NCBI RefSeq assembly: GCF_016735695.1
Contig: NZ_JAERQD010000002.1
Location: 124,001 to 188,000, forward strand
Direction of reading: 5' to 3'
Origin: Microvirga zambiensis WSM3693
GTDB lineage: Bacteria > Pseudomonadota > Alphaproteobacteria > Rhizobiales > Beijerinckiaceae
DNA: 64,000 bases
This document shows, piece by piece, positions 34,205 to 42,241 of this stretch. Below the pieces are notes generated by a model. That model had not been told where the DNA came from and ran no database searches. It saw nothing but the letters and a program-made list of their open reading frames with translations. The position numbers and the translations under genes are program-made. How positions within the stretch are numbered: the stretch's first letter is position 1; every line of letters begins with the position of its first letter.

Positions 34205-34627
34205 GTGAGCACGACATCGACCAATATCCCCCTTCGGGCCGACGCGCCCGCGCCGACCGTTCTAGTGGTCGAGGACGAGGTGCTGATCCGTCTCGTCATC
34301 GCGGATTACCTGCGCGAGTGCGGCTACAAGGTCCACGAGGCGGTAAGCGGGGAGGAGGCGATCGCGATCCTCCAGGCCCCGGAGGTGTCCATCGATGTGG
34401 TGTTCAGCGACGTCGAGATGCCGGGAGACATGGACGGCTTCGCCCTGGCGCGCTGGGTCCGGGCCAACAAGCCGGGACTGCAGGTCATCCTCACATCGGG
34501 AGCCGAGCGTTCGGCGGATATCGCTGCCACCCTGTGCGAAGCCGGCCCCCTGATGAAGAAGCCCTATGCCTCGCAGGATGTGGTCGATCGCATCCGGCAA
34601 CTCGCCGCGAGGGCGAAGCGCTCCTGA
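34205..34627 (+). CDS. Stand-alone response regulator receiver
   Basis: The 140-residue product from a GTG at 34,205 has all receiver residues: VVEDEVLIRLV, acceptor Asp in VVFSDVEMPGDMDG, ILTSGAERS and the Lys in LMKKPYAS. It ends right after helix 5 with no output domain. It is a paralogue of the genes before and after it, and of the - strand gene at 33,149. Such single-domain receivers (often FixJ/CheY-like) act by protein binding or as phosphate sinks. Confidence 0.88.
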   Translation: MSTTSTNIPLRADAPAPTVLVVEDEVLIRLVIADYLRECGYKVHEAVSGEEAIAILQAPEVSIDVVFSDVEMPGDMDGFALARWVRANKPGLQVILTSGAERSADIAATLCEAGPLMKKPYASQDVVDRIRQLAARAKRS

Positions 34628-34697
34628 AAGCTTGGCCGAAAGTTTCACGCCTTGACGACAGGCGGGAACTGGATTGTGGCACGCTCGTTTCCGCTAC

Positions 34698-35111
34698 ATG
34701 AAGCCGCACCGCCGCATCGTGAACCAGCCTGTCGTCCTTCTGGTCGAAGACGAGACGCTCGTTCGTCTCACCCAGGTCGATATCCTGCGTGAGGCGGAGA
34801 TCTGGGTGGTCGAGGCACAGGATGCGGACGAGGCCTTCGAGCTCCTGAAGACCAGGCCCGACATTCGAGCCGTGCTCACCGATGTGAACATGCCGGGATC
34901 CATGGACGGCTTCGAGTTCGCCCGCCTCGTCCGCCAGGGCTGGCCCGAGGTCGGCGTCCTCGTCATCTCCGGCAAGACCGGGCCGGGCCCCGGCGATCTG
35001 CCGCCCAATGTCGACTTCCTTCACAAGCCGATCCTGCCAGATGATCTCGTCGCCGCGCTTCGGAAGGTGATGGCGGCGCATTCGCAAGGGTCGCTGACTT
35101 CGGAGATGTAG
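34698..35111 (+). CDS. Stand-alone response regulator receiver
   Basis: The ATG at 34,698 gives 137 residues; an upstream TTG at 34,674 would add 8. It contains VVLLVEDETLVRLTQ, acceptor Asp in AVLTDVNMPGSMDGFEFA, VLVISGKTGPGPGDLPP and the Lys in FLHKPILPDDL. This is the fourth receiver protein within 2 kb. The gap that follows holds REP-like repeats and ends at the convergent ferredoxin oxidoreductase gene. Confidence 0.87.
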   Translation: MKPHRRIVNQPVVLLVEDETLVRLTQVDILREAEIWVVEAQDADEAFELLKTRPDIRAVLTDVNMPGSMDGFEFARLVRQGWPEVGVLVISGKTGPGPGDLPPNVDFLHKPILPDDLVAALRKVMAAHSQGSLTSEM

Positions 35112-35174
35112 TCAGGCCATTCGTTGGGATCGGTGTCATTCGCGTCCTAAAGGCCGACAAGAATGCCAACTCGC

Positions 35175-35263
35175 CGTCATGGCCGCACTTGTTGCGGCCA
35201 CCCACGTCTTGGAGCCGTCACGCTGTAAAGACGTGGGTTCCCGGAACAAGTCCGGGGATGACG
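35175..35263. repeat. REP-like palindromic element, unit 1
   Basis: The element of 89 bases is bounded by CGTCAT and ATGACG and contains the internal stem CCCACGTCTT / AAGACGTGGG and a GGCCGCA / TGCGGCC pair. Its right end GGAACAAGTCCGGGGATGACG-type sequence matches the element at 39,514-39,603 at about 17 of 21 positions. It lies in the convergent gap between a receiver gene and the oxidoreductase. Confidence 0.75.
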
Positions 35264-35270
35264 GTGGAGG

Positions 35271-35366
35271 GTGTCATTCCCGGCGAGCGGAGCGAGGAAA
35301 GAGAATCCTCCCGCATGCTCAGCGCTACGGATCCCCTTCCCGCACTTCGTGCGCCGGGGATGACAC
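35271..35366. repeat. REP-like palindromic element, unit 2
   Basis: The element is bounded by GTGTCATTCCCGGCG and CGCCGGGGATGACAC (exact inverted ends apart from one base), with an inner region rich in GAGCGAGGA-type sequence. It stands in tandem with unit 1 only 7 bases away, as in BIME arrangements of palindromic intergenic elements. No coding potential. Confidence 0.75.
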
Positions 35367-35385
35367 AATGCGGCGGCCGCCTGCC

Positions 35386-38300
35386 TCAGACACGTATTGC
35401 TTGCGGCCTGCGCGAATCTATGACGGTCGTCTCCGTCTCGACGCGTTCCCACAGGCGTTCGACCTCCGTCTTCACCTTGTGGATCGCAGCCTCCTTGACT
35501 GGGCCGTAGCCGCGGATGTCCATCGGTGCCTTGGCGATCGCCAGAAGCTCGCCGAAATGCTCCGGTGTGAGGCCGGCGAGGATTGTCTCGACCTGCTCTT
35601 CATACCAGCCGATCAGCGCCCGCTCGGTGCGCCGCTCGGCGGTGTAGCCGAAGATGTCGAGAGGCGTGCCGCGCAAGCCCTTCAGGCGGGCGAGCACTTT
35701 CATCGGCGTCTGGATCCATGGACCGAAACTCCGCTTCTTCGGACGGCCGCGCGCGTCGAGCTTGGACGGCAGCAGCGGAGGCGCGAGGTGGTAATGCACC
35801 GTGTAATCGCCCTCGAACTCGCGCTTCAGCTCATCGAGGAAGCCGGTCTCCATGTGCAGGCGCGCGACCTCGTATTCGTCCTTGTAGGCCATGAGCTTGA
35901 AGAGGGAACGTGCCACGGCGTCGGTCAGCGTCTCGGAACCGATGACGGCTTCCGCCTTGCGAACGCGCGCCACCATTGCCTCGAAGCGGGCGGCATAGGC
36001 GGCATTCTGATAAGCGGTCAGGAAGGTGGCACGGCGCGCGATGATTTGGTCGAGGGTCTCGGGTTCCGCGGGCTTGTCGCCGGCAGCCCGATGCACCACG
36101 TCGGGATCGGCGCTGAGCAGCCGGCCGAAGGCGAAGGCCTGGCGGTTGCGCTCGATGGCGACGCCGTTGAGCTCGATCGCGCGCGCGAGCGCCTCGAAGG
36201 ATACGGGCACCAATCCCTGCTGCCAGGCGAAGCCGAGCATCATCACATTGGCATAGACGGTGTCGCCGAGCAGCATATCGGCAAGCGCATTGGCATCGAC
36301 CGTTGCCATGTTGCCGTTGCCGATGACGCGTTCGATGGCGCGAAGCCGCGTGCGGCTCGCAAGATCGGCATCGCGGAAGCGCACCACGTCGCCTGTCGGC
36401 ATCTCCGCCGTGTTGACCACGGCGCGCGTGCCATGCCGATAGGTGCCGGACGCCTTCGGCGATGAGCTGACCACCAGATCGCAGCCGATCAGCGCATCGG
36501 CCGCGCCCTGATCGATGCGGACCTGATGCAGTTCGTCAGGCTTTGCCGCGATACGCAGGTAGCTGAGCACAGGCCCGAATTTCTGGGCGAAGCCGGTGAA
36601 GTCCAGCACCGACACGCCGCGGCCCTCAAGATGTGCCGCCATGCTGATGAGCGCGCCGACGGTGACCACGCCCGTGCCGCCGACGCCGGTGACAAGCAGA
36701 TCGAACGGCTTGCCGAGAGCGGGTAGAGCAGGGAATGGGAGCGTTGCGGCATGGGCATGCGCATCGAAACCGGATGTCGTTTTCGCTTTGCGTGCGGCGC
36801 CCTCCACAGTGACGAAGCTGGGGCAGAAGCCTTCGAGGCAGGAAAAGTCCTTGTTGCAGGTGGAGAGGTTGATCTTGCGCTTGCGGCCGAAGGGCGTCTC
36901 CTTCGGCTCGACGCTCAGGCAGTTCGACGCCACCGAACAATCGCCGCAGCCTTCGCAGACGAGGTCGTTGATATAGGCGAAGCGCTTGGGATCCTCCATC
37001 TGTCCGCGCTTGCGGCGCCGGCGTTTTTCCGTGGCGCAGGTCTGCTCGTAGATCAGCACCGTGACGCCGGAGATCTCGCGCAGTTCCTTCTGCACCGCAT
37101 CGAGATCCTCGCGCGGATGGATCGTCACGCCGTTCGGCAGATCGGCGAGCTCGAACTTCTCCGGATGATCCGACACGAGCGCGATCCGCGACACGCCCTC
37201 CGCGCGCACGCTATGAGCGATGGCATGCACGCTCACGGGGCCGTCGACCGGCTGCCCGCCGGTCATGGCGACCGCATCGTTGAACAGGATCTTGTAGGTG
37301 ATGTTGGCGCCCGCCGCGATGGCCTGCCGGATCGCCATCGATCCCGAATGATAATAGGTGCCTTCGCCGAGATTCTGGAAGATGTGGCCCTGGCCGGTGA
37401 ATCGCGAGGATGCCGCCCAGTTCACGCCCTCGCCGCCCATCTGGATCAGCGACGAGGTCTCCCGGTCCATCCAGCTCGCCATGAAATGGCAGCCGATTCC
37501 GGCGAGCGCCTTCGAGCCTTCCGGCACCTTCGTCGAGGTGTTGTGCGGGCAGCCGGAGCAGAAATAGGGCGTGCGGGTCGCGCCCGGCACAACGATGGTG
37601 CGCTCGGGATCCGGGTTAAGCGCCGCCACGCGCTTCGCGAGATTAAGATCGGGGAAGATGGCATCGAGGCGCTGCGCCAGCACGCCGGCGAGGAAGCGCG
37701 GGGACAATTCGCCAGTCCAGGGAATGAGCCGCTTGCCCGCCTCGTCGTGCTTGCCGACCATGCGCTCGGGCTTGGAGCCGGGATAGTCGTAAAAGTACTC
37801 CTTGAACTGGCTCTCGATGATGCCGCGCTTCTCCTCGACGACGAGGATCTCGCGCTTGCCTTTCACGAATTCCAGCGCGTCGTGCAGGGCGAGCGGCCAG
37901 ACCATGCCGACCTTGTAGATGTCGATGCCGTGCGCGCGGCAGGCGACCTCGTTAAGACCGATGAGGCGGAGCGCCTCCATCAGATCGAGATGGGCCTTGC
38001 CGGCGGTGACGATGCCGTAGGTCGCCTGCGGGATGTCGTAGATGCGCCGGTCGATGGGGTTCGCCTTGGCGAAGGCATAGACCGCGTGCTTCTTCGCCTC
38101 CATGCGCTCTTCGATCTGCGGTCCCGGCAGATCCGGCCAGCGATAATGCAGGCCGCCGGGCGGGGCTGTGAATTCGGGCTCGACGAACTGGCGCGGCGCA
38201 TGCAGCTCGACCGAGACGCCGGATTCGACGATTTCCGACACGGCCTTGAAGCCGACCCACATGCCGGAGAAGCGGCTCAGCGCATAGCCGTATTCGCCGA

Positions 38301-38856
38301 ACTCGAGATATTCCGCGACGCTCGCCGGATGCAGCGTCGGCATGAACCAGCTCATGAAGGCGACGTCGGATTGATGCGGCATCGAGGAGGAGACGCAGCC
38401 ATGGTCATCGCCGGCGATCACCAGAACGCCGCCATGAGGCGAGGAGCCATAGGCGTTGCCGTGCTTCAACGCATCGCCCGAACGGTCGATGCCGGGCCCC
38501 TTGCCGTACCAGAGACCGAATACGCCGTCGACCTGCCGGTCGGGATTGGTCTCGACCTGCTGCGAGCCGAGCACGGCGGTTGCGGCAAGATCCTCGTTGA
38601 CGGCGGGCAGGAACTCGATGCGGTTCTCCTTGAGCTGATCCTTCACGCGCCAGAGCTCGAGATCGACCCCGCCCAGCGGCGAGCCGCGATAGCCGGAAAC
38701 GAAGCCCGCCGTGTCGAGGCCAGCCATTTTGTCCCGTTTGGCCTGATCGAGAACGATGCGGACGAGGGCCTGGGTGCCTGTCAGGAAGACCCTGCCTGTG
38801 TCGCGGTTGTACCGGTCGGCGAGCCGATAGGAGTCAAGTGAGGGGGCGTGGTCCAT
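35386..38856 (-). CDS. Fused indolepyruvate (arylpyruvate):ferredoxin oxidoreductase
   Basis: The 1,156-residue protein joins the alpha and beta parts of the thiamine-diphosphate enzyme that turns arylpyruvates into arylacetyl-CoA with ferredoxin reduction. The N-terminal pyrimidine-binding part includes FVSGYRGSPLGGVDLELW. The middle has a CSGCPHNTSTKVPEG motif and TPP-binding GIGCHFMASWMDRE and GGEGVNWA. An iron-sulfur site follows at CEGCGDCSVASNC. The C-terminal gamma-type domain starts with DLLVTGVGGTGVVTVGAL. It is divergent from an Lrp-type regulator and next to the paa genes, so phenylpyruvate or indolepyruvate from amino acids is a plausible substrate. The substrate is inferred. Confidence 0.93.
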   Translation of the reverse strand: MDHAPSLDSYRLADRYNRDTGRVFLTGTQALVRIVLDQAKRDKMAGLDTAGFVSGYRGSPLGGVDLELWRVKDQLKENRIEFLPAVNEDLAATAVLGSQQVETNPDRQVDGVFGLWYGKGPGIDRSGDALKHGNAYGSSPHGGVLVIAGDDHGCVSSSMPHQSDVAFMSWFMPTLHPASVAEYLEFGEYGYALSRFSGMWVGFKAVSEIVESGVSVELHAPRQFVEPEFTAPPGGLHYRWPDLPGPQIEERMEAKKHAVYAFAKANPIDRRIYDIPQATYGIVTAGKAHLDLMEALRLIGLNEVACRAHGIDIYKVGMVWPLALHDALEFVKGKREILVVEEKRGIIESQFKEYFYDYPGSKPERMVGKHDEAGKRLIPWTGELSPRFLAGVLAQRLDAIFPDLNLAKRVAALNPDPERTIVVPGATRTPYFCSGCPHNTSTKVPEGSKALAGIGCHFMASWMDRETSSLIQMGGEGVNWAASSRFTGQGHIFQNLGEGTYYHSGSMAIRQAIAAGANITYKILFNDAVAMTGGQPVDGPVSVHAIAHSVRAEGVSRIALVSDHPEKFELADLPNGVTIHPREDLDAVQKELREISGVTVLIYEQTCATEKRRRRKRGQMEDPKRFAYINDLVCEGCGDCSVASNCLSVEPKETPFGRKRKINLSTCNKDFSCLEGFCPSFVTVEGAARKAKTTSGFDAHAHAATLPFPALPALGKPFDLLVTGVGGTGVVTVGALISMAAHLEGRGVSVLDFTGFAQKFGPVLSYLRIAAKPDELHQVRIDQGAADALIGCDLVVSSSPKASGTYRHGTRAVVNTAEMPTGDVVRFRDADLASRTRLRAIERVIGNGNMATVDANALADMLLGDTVYANVMMLGFAWQQGLVPVSFEALARAIELNGVAIERNRQAFAFGRLLSADPDVVHRAAGDKPAEPETLDQIIARRATFLTAYQNAAYAARFEAMVARVRKAEAVIGSETLTDAVARSLFKLMAYKDEYEVARLHMETGFLDELKREFEGDYTVHYHLAPPLLPSKLDARGRPKKRSFGPWIQTPMKVLARLKGLRGTPLDIFGYTAERRTERALIGWYEEQVETILAGLTPEHFGELLAIAKAPMDIRGYGPVKEAAIHKVKTEVERLWERVETETTVIDSRRPQAIRV

Positions 38857-39018
38857 GAGCCTGTTCCCGGAACGAAAAGCGCCATTTGCCGGCTTCTCTA
38901 GAATAATCCTGAACTGCTGGTAGGAGTTTCCTATCTATCCCTTCCTCCGGCCATTCTCGGTAGAAATTCAGCAAAAGGGCATTATAAATGGTAGAAATTA
39001 CCGAAGTGGGAGGCCGCT
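38857..39018. promoter_or_regulatory. Divergent promoter region with three Lrp-type direct repeats
   Basis: GGTAGAAATT occurs at 38,959-38,968 and again at 38,990-38,999, exactly 31 bases apart (three helical turns). A degenerate GGTAGGAGTT lies at 38,919-38,928. The region is AT-rich. Evenly phased repeats between an Lrp-type gene and its divergent target fit wrapping of DNA around an Lrp octamer. Binding is inferred. Confidence 0.6.
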
Positions 39019-39474
39019 GTGATCGAGAAGCAGGACGAGCACATTCTGGCCCAGCTGCAGAAGGAGGGCCGCACCACCAACCAGCAGCTGGCGGATGATG
39101 TGGGCATGTCCACCTCCGCCTGCTGGCGGCGCGTGCGAGCGCTCGAAGAGACGGGCGTGATTGTCGGCTATGCGGCCCTGGTCGATCGTGAAAAGGCGGG
39201 CTTCACCACCTCCGCCATCCTGCATGTCTCGCTCGAGCGGCACGACGCGAAATTCGTCGACGAATTTGTTTCACGTGTAACAGCACGCGCCGAGGTGATG
39301 GAATGCTTCGCGACGACTGGCGATGCCGATTATCACCTGCGCGTCGTGGTGCGCGACATGAAGGCCTACAACGAGTTTCTCGACGCGTTCATGTTCCGCC
39401 TGCCCGGCATCCGTTATGTGCGCACCAACGTGATCCTGAAGGAGATCAAGACCAGCGTGGCGCTGCCGTTTTGA
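39019..39474 (+). CDS. Lrp/AsnC-family transcriptional regulator
   Basis: The 151-residue protein starts at a GTG with GGGAGG about 7 bases upstream. It has an N-terminal winged helix-turn-helix (EHILAQLQKEGRTTNQQLADDVGMSTSACWRRVRALEETGVI) and a C-terminal RAM ligand-binding domain (VMECFATTGDADYHLRVVVR, YNEFLDAFMFRLPGI). Such regulators usually sense amino acids. It is divergent from the ferredoxin oxidoreductase and probably controls it in response to an aromatic amino acid; the ligand is inferred. Confidence 0.93.
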   Translation: MIEKQDEHILAQLQKEGRTTNQQLADDVGMSTSACWRRVRALEETGVIVGYAALVDREKAGFTTSAILHVSLERHDAKFVDEFVSRVTARAEVMECFATTGDADYHLRVVVRDMKAYNEFLDAFMFRLPGIRYVRTNVILKEIKTSVALPF

Positions 39475-39513
39475 GCGCGGTGCCCAACAATATCATCAAT
39501 ACTTACACTGCTA

Positions 39514-39603
39514 CGTCATCACCGGCCTTGTGCCGGTGATCCCGATGCTGTGAAGCGCCGGGCTTTTCTTATCGAGATGGCCGGGACAAGCTCGGCCATG
39601 ACG
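39514..39603. repeat. REP-like palindromic element, unit 3
   Basis: The element is 90 bases, bounded by CGTCAT and ATGACG like unit 1. It has stems CACCGGC / GCCGGTG and GGCCG / CGGCC. It lies between convergent genes (the Lrp-type regulator and a thioesterase). With units 1 and 2 it brackets the oxidoreductase-regulator pair. Confidence 0.75.
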
Positions 39604-39685
39604 TGGGAGGCGGTACGCCACTGTCCTTCCCGATTGAAGCGAAGTGGATGGGAATGGCGCCCATCGCGACGGCGTTCCTGAGACG

Positions 39686-40111
39686 CTACTTGTTCTCCGA
39701 CAAAAGCGCATAGGCGAGCTGCGCCATCGCCACGGGGCGCGGATCGCCCTCGGCTGTAAGCGTCACGCTGCCGAAGGCCATGGTGCGCCCCAGGCGCACG
39801 ACCTTCGCCTCGGCCAGCACGTCCGTTTTCATGGCAGGGCGGAGAAAATGCATCGTCTGGTCGACCGTGGTCATGGGCCTGTAGGCACCGGCCGCGGACG
39901 ACACGGCGAACACCATCGCCGTGTCGGCAAGGCTCATGAGCGCCTGCCCGCAGATCACCCCGTTGTCGCGACACAGTCTGTCGGAGAACCGCATGCGCAA
40001 GGTCGCGCCGTCCTTGTCGAGAGCCTCGATGGAGAGGTTGAGCTCCTGCACCCAGGGCGCGAAGACGCCGGTGATCATCTCCTCGGCGGTCGCGCGGTCG
40101 AACGTGGTCAT
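39686..40111 (-). CDS. PaaI-type hotdog-fold thioesterase
   Basis: The 141-residue protein has the single hotdog domain of the PaaI/YbgC superfamily: RFSDRLCRDNGVICGQALMSLADTAMVFAVSS with the conserved G-x-x-x-S/A-x-x-D pattern, then YRPMTTVDQTMHFLRPAM. PaaI-type enzymes hydrolyse aryl- or acyl-CoA that stalls the pathway. It is the last gene of the paaZ operon. A second, better PaaI is at 52,113, so this one may serve another CoA ester. Confidence 0.85.
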   Translation of the reverse strand: MTTFDRATAEEMITGVFAPWVQELNLSIEALDKDGATLRMRFSDRLCRDNGVICGQALMSLADTAMVFAVSSAAGAYRPMTTVDQTMHFLRPAMKTDVLAEAKVVRLGRTMAFGSVTLTAEGDPRPVAMAQLAYALLSENK

Positions 40112-40165
40112 GTCTTGCCCCAGCCATTGCTTCTGTGGTTCATCCGGCGCTCTCGAGGCGCGGGT

Positions 40166-42241
40166 TTACGGATAGAATTTTTCCGCCGAAGCCACGCGCC
40201 TGACAAGGCCCTCGGCGACCTCCCAGCCGGGACCGTCCAGTTCGGCCCGTTCCTTCGCCTGATCGAGGATGAATTGCAGCCCCACGCGATCCGCTTCGAA
40301 CAGAGGGCCCCCGCGCCAGGCCGGATAGCCATAGCCGTTCATCATCACCACATCGACGTCGAGCGGCCGCTCGACGATGCGCTCGTCCAGGATCTTACAG
40401 GCCTCGTTGACGATGGCGGTGCGGATGCGGGACTGGATCTCCTCCGCCGAGATCGTGCGCCGCGTCAGCCCGCGCCGCTGCGAGGCCTCCTCGACGAGGG
40501 CCGTCACGACAGGATCGATCTCCCGCTTGCCGCCCTCGTAGCGATACCATCCCGCTCCCGTCTTGCGACCGAAACGTCCTGCCTCGCAGAGTCGGTCGGC
40601 GATGTCGACATAGCGCTCGCGCGGATCGCGGTTGGGGGCCAGACGCTTGCGGCGCGCCCAGGCGATATCGAGGCCGGCGAGGTCCGACACGGCGAAGGGA
40701 CCCATCGGGAAGCCGAAGGATTCGAGCGCCGCATCGACCTCGTGCGGCAGCGCGCCTTCCTCGAGCAGGTACTCCGCCTGCTGGCGATAACGCGACAGGA
40801 TACGGTTGCCGACGAAGCCGTCGCAAACCCGGCAGACAACGGGGATCTTGCGCAGACGCTTGGCGAGAGCGAGGCCCGTGGCGACGACATCGTCGGCCGT
40901 CGCATCGGTCCGCACGATCTCGAGCAGCTTCATGACGTTGGCAGGGCTGAAGAAATGCAGCCCCACCACATCGGCCGGCCGTGAAGTGGCAGCGGCTATC
41001 AGATTGATATCAAGGTAACTGGTATTCGTTGCCAGAATTGTTCCAGGCTTCAGGATCGTATCGAGATCGCGGAAAAGCGCCCGTTTCACGTCCAGATCCT
41101 CGAACACCGCCTCGATGACGAGATCGCGATCCGACAGGGAGCTCGTTCCAACCGCATACCCGATGGCCTGCAGGCGCTCACCCCTTGCCGCAGCCGAGAG
41201 CCGGCCGCTCGCAAACTGCTTCTCATAGGTGTCGGTAATGCGCGCCTCACCCGCGGAGAGCGCCTGTTCGCTCGTCTCGACGACTTTGACGTCGAAACCC
41301 GCATCGGCAAAGGCGATGGCGATGCCGGAACCCATGGTTCCGGCGCCTACGATGCCCACTTTCTGGACCGGGCGCGGCTCAACCCCATCGAGGCCCGGCA
41401 GTCGCGTGACCTCCCGCTCAGCGAAGAAGGCGTGCCGCAGGGCCGCCGACTGCTCCGATCCCCGCAGGGCCAGAAACGTTTCGCGCTCGCGCGCCATCCC
41501 CTCTTTCAGCGGCAGGTCCGCAGCGAGCAGAGCGAGTTCCGCTGCCCTGCCGGGCGCTTCGGCGCCTCTGGCCTTGCGGCGGATCTCCGCGACTTTTGCG
41601 GAAGCGCTTTGGCTATCGATGCCGGCAACAACCTGTTCGCCGGTGCGTCGGATCGGCTTGCCGATCAGCTCCCGTGCGAGTTCCGTCGCCTCCTGACGGA
41701 GATCGCGGGAGGAAATCCGGTCGATGAGGCGAAGACGCAAGGCTTCCGCCGCCTTCACCATGCGCCCGCTGGAGACGAGATCGAGAGCCGCCTCGAGGCC
41801 GACGAGCCTTGGGAGGCGCTGCGTTCCGCCCGCTCCCGGAACCAGTCCGAGCTTGACTTCGGGAAGCCCGAAACTTGCGCTCGGCTCGGCGATGCGGGCA
41901 TGGCAGGCAAGGGCGATCTCGCAGCCGCCGCCAAGTGCGGTGCCGTGAACGGCTGCGACGACCGGCTTGGAGCTGTCCTCGATGGCGTCGATCACGTCGG
42001 GCAGATGCGGTTCGCGCGGAGGCTGACCGAACTCGCGGATGTCTGCGCCGGCCACGAAGGTGCGTCCGGCGCAGGCAATCACGGCGGCCTCGATCTGCGG
42101 ATTGCGCTCGACCTCCTGAATCGCTGCAAGCAATCCCGCTCTGACCGCCTGCGACGTGGCATTGACGGGCGGGTTGTCGATCTCGATCAACGCCACAGGA
42201 GAGGTGCTTGTGAGCCGGACGGGACCGTCGCCCGCGGTCAT
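40166..42241 (-). CDS. Bifunctional enoyl-CoA hydratase / 3-hydroxyacyl-CoA dehydrogenase
   Basis: The 691-residue fusion has an N-terminal crotonase domain (about 1-190; [35 protein letters not shown]) and a dehydrogenase (about 290-690). The latter has the NAD site [20 protein letters not shown] and [17 protein letters not shown] with the catalytic His. This combines the tasks of PaaF and PaaH, steps after PaaZ ring opening that lead to 3-oxoadipyl-CoA. The start overlaps the paaZ stop (ATGA). A general fatty-acid role is possible, but the operon position argues for phenylacetate degradation. Confidence 0.92.
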   Translation of the reverse strand: MTAGDGPVRLTSTSPVALIEIDNPPVNATSQAVRAGLLAAIQEVERNPQIEAAVIACAGRTFVAGADIREFGQPPREPHLPDVIDAIEDSSKPVVAAVHGTALGGGCEIALACHARIAEPSASFGLPEVKLGLVPGAGGTQRLPRLVGLEAALDLVSSGRMVKAAEALRLRLIDRISSRDLRQEATELARELIGKPIRRTGEQVVAGIDSQSASAKVAEIRRKARGAEAPGRAAELALLAADLPLKEGMARERETFLALRGSEQSAALRHAFFAEREVTRLPGLDGVEPRPVQKVGIVGAGTMGSGIAIAFADAGFDVKVVETSEQALSAGEARITDTYEKQFASGRLSAAARGERLQAIGYAVGTSSLSDRDLVIEAVFEDLDVKRALFRDLDTILKPGTILATNTSYLDINLIAAATSRPADVVGLHFFSPANVMKLLEIVRTDATADDVVATGLALAKRLRKIPVVCRVCDGFVGNRILSRYRQQAEYLLEEGALPHEVDAALESFGFPMGPFAVSDLAGLDIAWARRKRLAPNRDPRERYVDIADRLCEAGRFGRKTGAGWYRYEGGKREIDPVVTALVEEASQRRGLTRRTISAEEIQSRIRTAIVNEACKILDERIVERPLDVDVVMMNGYGYPAWRGGPLFEADRVGLQFILDQAKERAELDGPGWEVAEGLVRRVASAEKFYP

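Noticed and set aside
35179..36465. 428-codon + strand frame starting within the REP-like repeats
   Set aside because: It begins in repeat DNA and continues antisense to the oxidoreductase; it is an artefact of high GC.
36751..38841. 696-codon + strand frame opposite the ferredoxin oxidoreductase
   Set aside because: It lies fully inside a well-supported gene, has no recognisable domain or ribosome site, and shows shadow-type composition.
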